DNA from: Microbacterium murale
Lineage (GTDB): Bacteria; Actinomycetota; Actinomycetes; Actinomycetales; Microbacteriaceae
DNA: 64,000 nt
Direction: 5' to 3'
Assembly (NCBI RefSeq): GCF_014635185.1
Contig: NZ_BMCM01000004.1
Location: 124,001-188,000 of the forward strand
In this document: positions 11,021-19,464 of the stretch, one piece after another
Numbering within the stretch: position 1 is the stretch's first letter
Layout of the letters: each line of letters starts with the position of its first letter
Made by a program: the position numbers and the translations under genes
The notes under the pieces: generated by a model
Database searches by the model: none
Seen by the model: the letters and a program-made list of their open reading frames with translations, nothing else
Told to the model about the DNA's origin: nothing

Positions 11021-12225
11021 CTGATTCCGGGGCGGATGCATCCGCCGGTCGCCTCGACGTCGCGGTCGAGCGCGCGACCGCGCTGACCCGGCGCACGCTC
11101 GCCCTGTTCCCGGTGCGCGTCTGGCGCCACTTCCTGCAGAACAACGGCTTCCTGCTCGCCGCCGGCGTGAGCTATCAGGCTCTGTTCGCAATCTTCGCCG
11201 CCGTCTATCTCACCTTCGCCATCTCCGGGCTGTGGCTCGGCGGGAGCACGGAGGCCGTCGACGCGCTGATCGGCGTCGTCAACGGCTACGTCCCCAACCT
11301 GATCAGCGAGCACAGCAAGATACTCACTCCCGAGCAGGCGTACGGAATCGCCAGCGACATGGCCGGAGTGCTCACCATCACCGGTGTGATCGCGCTCGTC
11401 GCGGTCGTCTGGACGGCGATCGGCTGGGTCACGTTCTCACGACGTGCGGTGCGCGACATGTTCGGCCTCGCGCCCGATCGGCGCAGTTACCTGCTGCTCA
11501 AGGCGCGCGACCTGTTCGCGGCCGTCATCTTCGGCGTCGCGCTGATCGTCGGTTCCGCCTTGAGCTATGCCAGTACCGCGGTGCTGACCTGGCTCATCGA
11601 GCTGCTGGGGTGGGGCACCGGCTCAGACGCCGTGAACCTGCTGATCCGCATCGGCTCCGTTGTGGTGTCGTTCGCGCTGCTGTCTTCCGCACTGGCCGCG
11701 ATGGTGCGCTTCCTCACCGGGACCTCTCTGCGATGGCGCACGATCTGGCCGGGAGCCCTGCTCGGCGGCGGCGCCATGACCGTGCTGCAGTTCGGCGCGG
11801 GCTTCCTGCTGAGCTACACGCCGGCCAACCCTCTGCTCGCCACGTTCGCGATCTTCGTCGGCCTCCTGCTGTGGTTCCGCGTCAACGGTGTGATCATGCT
11901 CGTGGCAGCGGCGTGGATAGCGGTGGCCGCGCGGGACCGCGACCTCCCGCTGCTTCGCCAGAGCGAGGACGAGCGCATCGCCGCCGAGTATCAGGCGCTG
12001 CTCATGGCCGCGCGCATCCGCCTGCGCGAAGCCCGCCAGGCGCAGGACGAGGCCGGTTGGTTGCGTTCGTGGAGCACCCGACGAGCGGTGCGCTCGGCGA
12101 CGGCGGAACTCGACGGGCTCCTCGCCGATCCGCCGGAGGTCACGACGACGCCGGATGCCGCGACCGCTCACCGGCTGCTGACAGAGCTCACGCGATCGCG
12201 CCGCGATGTCGGAGGCGCTGGCTAG
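11017..12225 (+). CDS. YihY/BrkB family inner-membrane protein
   Basis: Integral membrane protein of 402 residues in the YihY/virulence factor BrkB family, whose biochemical role is not settled. An N-terminal cytoplasmic segment contains the family LFPVRVWRHFLQNNGFLLAAG-like stretch, followed by about six hydrophobic helices up to residue 300. The C-terminal tail of about 100 residues is charged, cytoplasmic and rich in Arg/Ala. The start is GTG 11017, directly after a TAGGGT -10 box. The 3' end overlaps the -10 box of the downstream exonuclease gene, so the two are separately transcribed. Confidence 0.88.
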   Translation: MSDSGADASAGRLDVAVERATALTRRTLALFPVRVWRHFLQNNGFLLAAGVSYQALFAIFAAVYLTFAISGLWLGGSTEAVDALIGVVNGYVPNLISEHSKILTPEQAYGIASDMAGVLTITGVIALVAVVWTAIGWVTFSRRAVRDMFGLAPDRRSYLLLKARDLFAAVIFGVALIVGSALSYASTAVLTWLIELLGWGTGSDAVNLLIRIGSVVVSFALLSSALAAMVRFLTGTSLRWRTIWPGALLGGGAMTVLQFGAGFLLSYTPANPLLATFAIFVGLLLWFRVNGVIMLVAAAWIAVAARDRDLPLLRQSEDERIAAEYQALLMAARIRLREARQAQDEAGWLRSWSTRRAVRSATAELDGLLADPPEVTTTPDAATAHRLLTELTRSRRDVGGAG

Positions 12226-12228
12226 GCT
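12223..12228 (+). promoter_or_regulatory. -10 box of a leaderless promoter for xth
   Basis: TAGGCT followed by 7 nt and the ATG at 12236. The box contains the last codon bases of the upstream YihY gene. Confidence 0.6.
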
Positions 12229-12235
12229 TGATCCC

Positions 12236-13075
12236 ATGCCTCATCTGCGTATCGCCTCGGTCAATGTCAACGGAATCCGGGCGGCGGCCCGCAACGGGAT
12301 GAGCCGCTGGCTCGACACGGCAGGCGTCGACATCCTGACCCTTCAGGAGGTCCGTGGTCAGGACGAGCATCTCGAAGCCGCCCTCCCCGGCTGGTCGATC
12401 GTCCACGACGAGGCGACGGCCAAGGGGCGCGCAGGCGTCGCCATCGCGAGTCGAACCCCTGCGGTGGCCAGTCGCACGACCTTCGGCGCCGATGACTTCG
12501 ATTCGAAGGGCCGCTGGATCGAAGGCGACTTCCCGATCGGCGATCGCACACTCACCGTCGTGAGCGCGTACGTGCATTCCGGCGAGGCCGATACACCGAA
12601 GCAGGACGAGAAATGGAAGTTCCTCGACGCTTTCGGCCTTCGCCTCGAAGAGCTGAGTCTGGGTGGCGCACTCGCGCTCGTCACAGGCGACCTCAACGTC
12701 GGCCACCGGGAGCTCGATATCAAGAACTGGCGAGGCAACCGCAAGAAGGCGGGTTTCCTCCCCCGTGAGCGCGCATACTTCGATCGCTTCCTCGGCGACG
12801 CAGGCTCAGAGGTCACGGGCGTCGACGGTACCGTCGGAACCGGTCTCGGCTGGGTCGACGTCGGGCGCCGCTTCCACGGCGAGATCGATGGTCCCTACAC
12901 GTGGTGGTCGATGCGAGGTCAGGCGTTCGACAACGACAGCGGCTGGCGCATCGACTATCACCTGGCGACTCCGGCACTCGCGGAGCGCGTGGAGGCGTAC
13001 AGCGTGGCACGCGCAGCCTCCTACGCCGAGCGGTGGAGCGACCACTCCCCCGTGATCGTGGACTACTCGTATTGA
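12236..13075 (+). CDS. xth: Exodeoxyribonuclease III / AP endonuclease
   Basis: DNA-repair nuclease of the ExoIII/EEP superfamily that cleaves at abasic sites and trims 3' blocked ends. The 279-residue protein has the metal-binding NVNGIRAA and LQEVRG motifs near the N-terminus, the central GDLNVGH catalytic motif, and the C-terminal SDHSPV with the general-base His. Start ATG 12236 is 7 nt after a TAGGCT box. The open frame extends upstream only inside the previous gene. Confidence 0.93.
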   Translation: MPHLRIASVNVNGIRAAARNGMSRWLDTAGVDILTLQEVRGQDEHLEAALPGWSIVHDEATAKGRAGVAIASRTPAVASRTTFGADDFDSKGRWIEGDFPIGDRTLTVVSAYVHSGEADTPKQDEKWKFLDAFGLRLEELSLGGALALVTGDLNVGHRELDIKNWRGNRKKAGFLPRERAYFDRFLGDAGSEVTGVDGTVGTGLGWVDVGRRFHGEIDGPYTWWSMRGQAFDNDSGWRIDYHLATPALAERVEAYSVARAASYAERWSDHSPVIVDYSY

Positions 13076-13106
13076 GCGACATGCGGATCGCCCCACGTCG
13101 TCCCCG

Positions 13107-13112
13107 TAGGAT
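13107..13112 (+). promoter_or_regulatory. -10 box of a leaderless promoter for trpS
   Basis: TAGGAT, then 6 nt, then GTG 13119. No ribosome-binding site is present. Confidence 0.65.
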
Positions 13113-13118
13113 TGATTC

Positions 13119-14123
13119 GTGAAGAAACCTCGCCTCTACTCAGGAATGCAGCCCTCCGCCGACTCCCTCCAGATCGGCAACTACATCGGGGCTCTCCTGC
13201 AGTGGCGGGATCTGCAGAACTCCTACGACGCATACTTCTCGGTGGTCGACCTCCACGCGCTGACCGTCGCACAGGAGCCGAAAGAGCTCCGCGAGAAGAC
13301 GCGCCGTACGGCCGCACAGTACATCGCAGCGGGCATCGAGCCGTCCCAGTCGACGCTGTACGTGCAGTCGCACGTGCGCGCGCACGCCGAGCTCGCGTGG
13401 ATCCTCAGCACCATCACCGGGTTCGGCGAAGCCGGACGCATGACGCAGTTCAAGGACAAGTCGTCCCGCTATGGCGCGGACGCCACCTCCGTCGGCCTGT
13501 TCACGTATCCGGTGCTGATGGCCGCCGACATCCTGCTCTACCAGACCGACGTGGTGCCGGTCGGCGACGACCAGAAGCAGCACGTCGAGCTGACGCGCGA
13601 TCTCGCTGAGCGGTTCAACTCGCGCTTCGGCGAGACGTTCACCGTGCCGATGCCGGTGATCCAGAAGGACACGGCACGCATCTACGACCTTCAGAACCCG
13701 ACGGCGAAGATGTCGAAGTCTGCGGAGAGCGATGCCGGCGTGCTCTGGATGCTGGATGACCCGGCCAAGTCGGCGAAGAAGGTCATGCGTGCGGTGACGG
13801 ACAACGAGGGCAGCGTGCGCTTCGATCGGGAGAACAAGCCCGGCGTTTCGAACCTGCTGACGATCTACGCGGCGCTCTCCGGACGTCAGGTCGCGGCGAT
13901 CGAGGATGAGTACGCCGGCCGCGGCTACGGCGATTTCAAGAAGGGCCTCGCGGAGGTCGTCGTCTCGGAGTTCGAGCCGGTGCGCGCCCGCGCACTCGAG
14001 CTTCTCGACGACCCGGCCGAGCTCGACCGCATCCTCGCCGCGAACGCGGCACGAGCCGACGCGGTGGCTGACGCGACGCTCGCCGACGTGTACGACAAGG
14101 TCGGGCTGCTGCGTCGAGTCTGA
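13119..14123 (+). CDS. trpS: Tryptophanyl-tRNA synthetase
   Basis: Class I aminoacyl-tRNA synthetase charging tRNA-Trp, 334 residues, the normal bacterial length. The N-terminal [17 protein letters not shown] contains the HIGH-equivalent. The KMSKS loop is seen in [11 protein letters not shown] near residue 195, and [17 protein letters not shown] is the conserved tRNA/ATP-binding helix. The start GTG follows a TAGGAT box by 6 nt and begins directly with the conserved [12 protein letters not shown] sequence, so the leaderless start is well supported. Confidence 0.96.
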   Translation: MKKPRLYSGMQPSADSLQIGNYIGALLQWRDLQNSYDAYFSVVDLHALTVAQEPKELREKTRRTAAQYIAAGIEPSQSTLYVQSHVRAHAELAWILSTITGFGEAGRMTQFKDKSSRYGADATSVGLFTYPVLMAADILLYQTDVVPVGDDQKQHVELTRDLAERFNSRFGETFTVPMPVIQKDTARIYDLQNPTAKMSKSAESDAGVLWMLDDPAKSAKKVMRAVTDNEGSVRFDRENKPGVSNLLTIYAALSGRQVAAIEDEYAGRGYGDFKKGLAEVVVSEFEPVRARALELLDDPAELDRILAANAARADAVADATLADVYDKVGLLRRV

Positions 14124-14179
14124 TGAGCCCCTCGGCCTGCGCTCCGAGCTCGGCTGCGCTCCGCGATCCGCCCTCGCTC

Positions 14180-14185
14180 TAGGAT
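14180..14185 (+). promoter_or_regulatory. -10 box of a leaderless promoter for the proline-rich membrane protein
   Basis: TAGGAT followed by 7 nt and GTG 14193. A nominal ATG at 14184 lies inside the -10 box, so it cannot be the start of an RNA made from this promoter. Confidence 0.6.
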
Positions 14186-14192
14186 GGTGTGC

Positions 14193-14816
14193 GTGACCGA
14201 TCCGCAGCTTCCGCCGCCCTCGCCCAACGGCCCAGTGCCGCCGGTGCCGCCCGCACCCGGTTACCCGGCATCGCCTGCCGGTGCACCCGCGTACCAGCCG
14301 CCTGCCGGCGCATACCCGGCGCCCGCAGATCCTGCGTACCAGGCGCCGCCCGGAGCATACCCGGCGCCCGTCGGCGGATACAGCGCACCCACCGGGGCAT
14401 ACCAGCCGTCCGCCACGCCGCAGCAGAAGTCTTCTGCACTCGGCATCGTGGCGTTCGCGCTGTCGATCGTGGCCGGCGTCGTCGCGTCGATCGTCGCGGG
14501 CGCAGCCGGCTACCAGATCGGCTTCAGGCTGCCGACGGTGATGCAGCAGATCGACGGATCCACGAGCGATCTCTCCTTCCTCGCACCAGTGCGGGACCAG
14601 GTGCTGATGGGCGAGGTCTCGTTCTGGCTCGGCACCCTCGCCGGCATCGCAGCGATCGTGCTCGGGATCATGGCGATCGTGAAGCGCTCCGGACGAGCAT
14701 GGGGCATCACTGCGCTGATCCTCGGTGTGCTCGGCCCGGTGATCTTCTTCACCGTGCTCGGCGTCACGCTCGGAATCGGTGCAGGGGCCGGCTCCGCGAC
14801 GCTCTACGGAACCTGA
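14193..14816 (+). CDS. Proline-rich DUF4190-like membrane protein
   Basis: Membrane protein of unknown role, 207 residues from GTG 14193. The first 75 residues are a low-complexity cytoplasmic tail with repeated units of the form PAYQPPAGAYPAP, rich in Pro, Ala, Gly and Tyr. Two or three hydrophobic helices follow in the DUF4190-like layout (helix, loop containing Thr/Ser/Asp, helix pair). Proteins of this kind are common in actinobacteria and are sometimes linked to envelope proteins or protein export, but nothing here assigns a function. The tail repeats vary in length, suggesting recent repeat expansion. Confidence 0.8.
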   Translation: MTDPQLPPPSPNGPVPPVPPAPGYPASPAGAPAYQPPAGAYPAPADPAYQAPPGAYPAPVGGYSAPTGAYQPSATPQQKSSALGIVAFALSIVAGVVASIVAGAAGYQIGFRLPTVMQQIDGSTSDLSFLAPVRDQVLMGEVSFWLGTLAGIAAIVLGIMAIVKRSGRAWGITALILGVLGPVIFFTVLGVTLGIGAGAGSATLYGT

Positions 14817-14855
14817 TCGATCAGTATCCCTGATGGGCGGAGGACGCCGGTCGGA

Positions 14856-15437
14856 TCAACGCGGAGCGTGATGCTTCTGCTGGGCGGCGAGCAGCCCCTC
14901 GGTCACCAACAGTTCGACGGCATCCGCTGAGTCGGCGACGAGGATCCCGAGCGTCTCCCGCTCCGCCTTGCCGAACGGCGACAGCACCCAGTCCGCGGGG
15001 TCCTGGCGCCCGGGTGGCCGGCCGATGCCGACGCGCACCCGCGGGAAGTCCGCCGTGCCGATCGCGCGCGCGACATCGCGAACGCCGTTGTGCCCGCCGT
15101 GCCCTCCGCCGATCTTGAGCTTGAGAGTGTCGAACGGGATGTCCAGTTCGTCGTGGACCACGACCGTGCGCTCTGGCGGAACCGAATAGAACCGCGCCAG
15201 AGCAGCCACCGGCGTGCCGGAGACGTTCATGAAGGAGTTCGGCTTCGCGAGCACGAGCTTGTCGGCGCCGGGTCGCACCCAGGTCTCCACCACCCGCGCA
15301 CCGCCCTTGTGCTCACGGAAGCTCTCGCCACGACGCGCGGCCAGCTCATCCACGACGAGCTGGCCCACATTGTGCCGGGTCGCCTCGTACCGGGGCCCAG
15401 GATTGCCCAGTCCCACGATCAGCCAGGTGTCGGCCAT
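14856..15437 (-). CDS. pth: Peptidyl-tRNA hydrolase
   Basis: Releases peptides from prematurely dissociated peptidyl-tRNA. The 193-residue protein has the N-terminal [18 protein letters not shown] signature with the catalytic His, the [12 protein letters not shown] motif, HDELD with the conserved Asp, and [14 protein letters not shown] lies 7 nt upstream of ATG 15437. It is downstream of rplY on the same strand, a standard actinobacterial pairing, with a 17-bp perfect hairpin between them. Confidence 0.96.
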   Translation of the reverse strand: MADTWLIVGLGNPGPRYEATRHNVGQLVVDELAARRGESFREHKGGARVVETWVRPGADKLVLAKPNSFMNVSGTPVAALARFYSVPPERTVVVHDELDIPFDTLKLKIGGGHGGHNGVRDVARAIGTADFPRVRVGIGRPPGRQDPADWVLSPFGKAERETLGILVADSADAVELLVTEGLLAAQQKHHAPR

Positions 15438-15465
15438 CTCACGCCTTTCGAACGTCGTCAGGATA

Positions 15466-15504
15466 CGACAGAGGGGACGCGATGTGCTCGCGTCCCCTCT
15501 GTCG
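15466..15504 (-). terminator. 17-bp perfect hairpin between rplY and pth
   Basis: The arms 15466-15482 and 15488-15504 are perfectly complementary over 17 bp with a 5-nt loop. It lies 17 nt after the rplY stop and 28 nt before the pth start. No T-tract follows, so it may be a non-canonical terminator or an mRNA-processing/stability element that makes bL25 more abundant than Pth. Confidence 0.75.
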
Positions 15505-15521
15505 TCGGAAGTGCGTGTGGA

Positions 15522-16145
15522 TTACTCCGCAGCAGCTTCTTCGGTCTGTGCTTCTGCGGCTTCGCCCTCGGCGGAGACCTCTTCGGTCGCCTCCTCAGCG
15601 GCCTCAGCGGTCGGCACGTAGATCGCGACGATGAGCGTCTCGGGGTCTGCGAGCAGCGATGCACCCTTGGGGAGCTTCACATCGGCGGCCGTGATGTGCT
15701 GGCCCTCTTCCAGGCCCTCGATGGAGACCTCGAAGTTCTGCGGGATGTGCGTCGCCTCGACCTCGACCGCGAGGGAGGTCGCGTCGAGGTTGGCAACCGT
15801 ACCGGCGAAGGACTCGCCGACGACGACGATCGGCACGTCGACCTGGATCTTCTCGCCCTTCTTCACGACGAGAAGGTCGATGTGCTCGATGATCTGGCGC
15901 ACCGGGTCACGCTGAACGTCCTTGACGAGCGCGAGCGAGGCGGTGCCTTCGATGTCGAGCTCTAGCAGCGCGTTCGCGCGGCGGATGATGAGCGAGACCT
16001 GGTGGCCCGGCAGTGCGACGTGCACCGGCTCGGTGCCGTGGCCGTAGATGACGGCGGGGATCTTGCCGGCTGCGCGCAGGCGACGGGCGAAGCCCTTGCC
16101 GAACTGCTCGCGGACCTCGGCGTGGACCTTGGTGTCCTCAGACAT
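15522..16145 (-). CDS. rplY: Ribosomal protein bL25 (CTC/TL5 long form)
   Basis: 5S rRNA-binding protein of the large ribosomal subunit. The long frame begins earlier, but ATG 16145 has AAGGAG six nt upstream and gives 207 residues. The N-terminal 5S-binding domain carries VREQFGKGFARRLRAAGKIP and VIYGHG. A second beta domain (TL5 C-terminal type) follows, and the tail is a Glu/Ala-rich acidic segment. The long CTC form is associated with general stress in Gram-positive bacteria. It is transcribed towards pth and has a leader of about 150 nt. Confidence 0.94.
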   Translation of the reverse strand: MSEDTKVHAEVREQFGKGFARRLRAAGKIPAVIYGHGTEPVHVALPGHQVSLIIRRANALLELDIEGTASLALVKDVQRDPVRQIIEHIDLLVVKKGEKIQVDVPIVVVGESFAGTVANLDATSLAVEVEATHIPQNFEVSIEGLEEGQHITAADVKLPKGASLLADPETLIVAIYVPTAEAAEEATEEVSAEGEAAEAQTEEAAAE

Positions 16146-16302
16146 GAATTCTCCTTCGGGGCACACGACGAACTGCTCGCCGCGTGGTGGTCTATTGGTC
16201 GGCTTCCCGGACGCAGACGTGCGAAAAAGCCACGAGGCTTGGTTCGCCGCGTCGATAACGGATGCCGCGCACGCGAAGCATCCCTCGCCGAGGAACTCCT
16301 CT

Positions 16303-16327
16303 ATCGTACCGGATGACCGAGTAGGCT
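16303..16327. promoter_or_regulatory. Possible back-to-back promoters for rplY and the 41-residue membrane protein
   Basis: On the minus strand TACGAT (16308-16303) has a weak -35-like TTTCAG 17 nt upstream and points to rplY. On the plus strand TAGGCT (16322-16327) points to the small gene at 16369. Nothing else is recognisable in the 16146-16368 interval; no tRNA fold was found. Confidence 0.4.
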
Positions 16328-16368
16328 GAAACTCAGCTCATTTCCCCTCCCAGAACTTGGAGTCCGGC

Positions 16369-16494
16369 ATGCTCGACGGCGCCTTCCTCTCACACGTCCT
16401 CCTCTGGCTCATCGGCGCCATGGCGGTGTGCGCGACGGTTTTCACCCTCGGCGCCCTGTTCTCCATGGGTCGCAGCAGCTACCGCAAGGACTGA
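16369..16494 (+). CDS. Small single-pass membrane protein, 41 residues
   Basis: Short frame starting ATG 16369 with GGAG about 7 nt upstream and ending TGA 16494. The product begins MLDGAFLSHVLLWLIGAM and has one long hydrophobic helix of about 25 residues with a basic C-terminus (RSSYRKD), predicted to sit inside-positive in the membrane. It lies between the divergent rplY and gnd genes, behind a TAGGCT -10 candidate. Codon use is GC-rich at third positions like the neighbours, supporting real coding. I do not recognise the family and infer no function. Confidence 0.65.
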   Translation: MLDGAFLSHVLLWLIGAMAVCATVFTLGALFSMGRSSYRKD

Positions 16495-16649
16495 CTCCGC
16501 GCGGGGCCGGATGCCGCCCACCCGACGGCACCGCCGATGCGACGGCGTGCTCGCGCCAACAAACGGCATCTCCCGTCACACACGCGCTCGCCCGTCGCCC
16601 TCAGCGATAATCTGAGACCATCCCTAACTTCCCGACCGAGGAGCAGTCT

Positions 16650-18098
16650 GTGCCCGAAGCATCAGCGAACATCGGAGTCGTCGGACTCGCCGTCATGGGT
16701 TCGAATCTCGCCCGCAACCTCGCGAGCCGCGAGGGCAACACGGTGGCGATCTTCAACCGCAGCTACGAGAAGACCCAGGGCGTGCTCGACGCGCACCCCG
16801 AGGCCGGATTCATCCCGGCATCCACCTATGAGGAGTTCGCCGCGTCGCTGCAGAAGCCGCGCACCGCGATCATCATGGTCAAGGCCGGCGCGGGCACGGA
16901 CGCCGTGATCCAGGCACTCACCGAGGTGTTCGAACCGGGTGACATCATCGTCGACGGCGGCAACGCCTACTTCCCCGACACGATCCGCCGTGAGAAGGCC
17001 GTCCGCGAGACCGGCATCAACTTCGTCGGCGCCGGAATCTCCGGTGGCGAGGAGGGCGCACTCCTCGGCCCGTCGATCATGCCTGGCGGCTCCGACGAGT
17101 CGTGGGTCACCCTCGGCCCGATCCTGAAGTCCATCGCCGCTGTCGCCGAGGGCGAGCCGTGCGTCACCCACATCGGCCACGACGGCGCCGGCCACTTCGT
17201 GAAGATGGTGCACAACGGCATCGAGTACGCCGACATGCAGCTCATCGCAGAGGCGTACGACCTGATCCGACGCGGCACGGGCAAGAGCCCCGCCGAGATC
17301 GCCGAGATCTTCGCCGAATGGAACAAGGGCGAGCTCGAGTCGTACCTGATCGAGATCACCGCGGAGGTGCTGCGTCAGGTGGATGCCTCCACGGGCAAGC
17401 CGCTCGTCGACGTCATCCTCGACCAGGCCGGAGCCAAGGGCACCGGCGCATGGACAGTGCAGACCGCCCTGTCGCTCGGCGTACCGGTGTCCGGCATCGC
17501 CGAGGCCACCTTCGCCCGCTCGCTGTCCTCGCACCCCGAGCAGCGCGCCGTCGCCGTGAACCTCCCCGGCCCCGACGACGCGTTCGCCGTCACCGACCAC
17601 GACGCTTTCATCGAAGACGTCCGCCTCGCGCTCTACGCCTCGAAGATCGTCGCCTACAGTCAGGGCTTCGACGAGATCCGTGCCGGTGCCGCCGAATACG
17701 GCTGGAACATCGACCTCGGCGCGGTGTCGAAGATCTGGCGCGGCGGCTGCATCATCCGTGCCCAGTTCCTCAATCGCATCGCCGACGCGTACGCCGAGAA
17801 CGCCGACCTGCCCGTGCTGATGACCGCACCGTACTTCGCCGACGCCATCGCCGGCAGCCAGGCGTCATGGCGGCGCGTCGTCGTCGCGGCAGCGACCGCA
17901 GGCATCCCGGCTCCCGCGTTCAGCTCGTCGCTGTCGTACTACGACGGCATCCGCGCCGACCGCCTTCCTGCCGCGCTCGTGCAGGGTCAGCGCGACTTCT
18001 TCGGTGCGCACACCTACAAGCGCATCGACAAGGAAGGCACCTTCCACACGCTGTGGTCGGGCGACCGCACCGAGATCGAGGCGGAAGACACGCACTGA
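16650..18098 (+). CDS. gnd: 6-phosphogluconate dehydrogenase, decarboxylating
   Basis: Oxidative pentose-phosphate enzyme producing ribulose-5-phosphate, CO2 and NADPH. The 482-residue protein is the long dimeric form. It has the nucleotide-binding GLAVMGSNLARNLA motif, the substrate-binding GISGGEEGALLGPSIMPGG, and the catalytic Lys in HFVKMVHNGIEY. The NRS sequence after the second strand fits NADP preference. GTG 16650 has GAGGAG six nt upstream. The gene ends in a hairpin shared with the convergent oxidase gene. Confidence 0.97.
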   Translation: MPEASANIGVVGLAVMGSNLARNLASREGNTVAIFNRSYEKTQGVLDAHPEAGFIPASTYEEFAASLQKPRTAIIMVKAGAGTDAVIQALTEVFEPGDIIVDGGNAYFPDTIRREKAVRETGINFVGAGISGGEEGALLGPSIMPGGSDESWVTLGPILKSIAAVAEGEPCVTHIGHDGAGHFVKMVHNGIEYADMQLIAEAYDLIRRGTGKSPAEIAEIFAEWNKGELESYLIEITAEVLRQVDASTGKPLVDVILDQAGAKGTGAWTVQTALSLGVPVSGIAEATFARSLSSHPEQRAVAVNLPGPDDAFAVTDHDAFIEDVRLALYASKIVAYSQGFDEIRAGAAEYGWNIDLGAVSKIWRGGCIIRAQFLNRIADAYAENADLPVLMTAPYFADAIAGSQASWRRVVVAAATAGIPAPAFSSSLSYYDGIRADRLPAALVQGQRDFFGAHTYKRIDKEGTFHTLWSGDRTEIEAEDTH

Positions 18099-18118
18099 GC
18101 GGAGAATCCGCGTAGGCG

Positions 18119-18146
18119 GGGCCGGTGACCGACAGGTCACCGCCCC
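18119..18146. terminator. Bidirectional hairpin between gnd and the FAD oxidase
   Basis: The 12-nt arms 18119-18130 and 18135-18146 pair with one mismatch around a GACA loop, in the 71-bp gap between the convergent genes. Confidence 0.65.
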
Positions 18147-18169
18147 CCCTGCACGTCACAGGGTCGGCA

Positions 18170-19408
18170 TCACACGATGATGTTGTGATTGCGCTGGAAG
18201 AGGTTCTGCGGGTCCCACTTCGCCTTCGCGGTGCGCAAACGCTCGTACGCCTCCGTGGTGAACATCCCCGGCACGGCTGCGGGTCGCTCCGTGTCGGCGA
18301 AGTTGCCGTACTCGGCGAGGCGCCCCGACTCGATCCTGTGCCAGTCGGCGAGGATCGCCGCTCGAGTGTCGTCGTCGATCATGCCCGGGATGTCGAATCC
18401 TCCGGCCATCACGAACCAGGCGGCCGACCGAGCGGGGAACGGCGTCTCCTCCTGGGGCACGTCGCCGAATGCTCCGCCCAGGGAGCGCAGGAACACCACG
18501 GATGCGGGGTACGCCGCACGGAACGCCACGAGCCGGTCGATCAGCTCGTCATCCAGTGCGGCGAAGAGGCCGTTGCCCCCGATGAAGCCGGGAGGAGCCG
18601 GAGCATCCTCCCCCGCCTCCGGCGCCGGCATCTCGAGCAGGATGTCGCGGTACGCCGGGGGCGTCACCGTCGCCTCGACGCCCTCCGATGCCGCCACCGG
18701 CGCGAGCGCAGCCTCGAGCGAGTCCACTTCGTCGCCGGCCCAGACCGCGGCCAGTCGTGCGCCTGCCGGCGCGCTCGGATCCATCGCGGGAACATCCATG
18801 TACGTCACGGTCAGCTCGCGCGGTGCCGTGCGCATGATGTCGCGGCACGTGCGCAGCACCGCGGCCGCATCGCCGCCGATCACGTACTCGCCGTGGACGA
18901 TGCCCGTGAACCGATGCGCTTCGAAGTCGAAACGCGTGACGATGCCGAAGTTGCCACCGCCGCCGCGCAGAGCCCAGAACAGGTCTGCGTTCTCATTCGC
19001 GGAGGCCTCGACGATCTCGCCGGTCGCCGTCACGACCTGCGCGCCGACCAGCTGGTCGACGGCGAGCCCCCACGCGCGCACCATCCATCCGATACCGCCG
19101 CCGAGCGTCAATCCGCCGACGCCGACCGTGGACGTGTCTCCTGAGCTGATGGCCAGGCCCGCCTCGGAGAGCGCGGCGGCGATCGCACCCCACGTCGCTC
19201 CGCCGCCGATGTGCACGATGGAGCCGTCGATGCGGATGTCGGCGAGGCTGGTGAGTTCGATGCGCATGCCGTCTGCTTCGTCGTGCGACCATGGCCCGTG
19301 ACCACCGGATACCACGGTGACGAGGAGCGATTCCTGGTGCGCGCGGCGCACCAGTGCGGCGACGTCCTCCGGGGTCGCCGGACGTACTGCGAGTGGACTT
19401 TCTGTCAT
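18170..19408 (-). CDS. FAD-linked oxidase of the berberine-bridge / sugar oxidase family
   Basis: 412-residue PCMH-type flavoprotein, starting at ATG 19408 where the conserved domain begins (the frame is open much further upstream). The FAD_binding_4 domain has the SGGHG histidine used for covalent FAD attachment and GVGGLTLGGGIGW. The position that is Cys in bicovalent relatives is Thr/Ser here (GDTSTVGVGG), so attachment is probably through His only. The C-terminal BBE segment ends KWDPQNLFQRNHNI. Relatives oxidise sugars at C1, alkaloids or aromatic alcohols. It is last in the sugar-acid operon, so an aldose/oligosaccharide oxidase role is a guess. No signal peptide is seen. Confidence 0.82.
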   Translation of the reverse strand: MTESPLAVRPATPEDVAALVRRAHQESLLVTVVSGGHGPWSHDEADGMRIELTSLADIRIDGSIVHIGGGATWGAIAAALSEAGLAISSGDTSTVGVGGLTLGGGIGWMVRAWGLAVDQLVGAQVVTATGEIVEASANENADLFWALRGGGGNFGIVTRFDFEAHRFTGIVHGEYVIGGDAAAVLRTCRDIMRTAPRELTVTYMDVPAMDPSAPAGARLAAVWAGDEVDSLEAALAPVAASEGVEATVTPPAYRDILLEMPAPEAGEDAPAPPGFIGGNGLFAALDDELIDRLVAFRAAYPASVVFLRSLGGAFGDVPQEETPFPARSAAWFVMAGGFDIPGMIDDDTRAAILADWHRIESGRLAEYGNFADTERPAAVPGMFTTEAYERLRTAKAKWDPQNLFQRNHNIIV

Positions 19409-19464
19409 GCGCAGATCGTATTCCCGGGCGCCGACATCGGCCACCGGCATCCCGCCGTTCGCGC

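Noticed and set aside
16167-16368. Possible tRNA or structured RNA between rplY and the small membrane protein gene
   Set aside because: I tried to fold acceptor and T-arm patterns but found no consistent cloverleaf or other known RNA.
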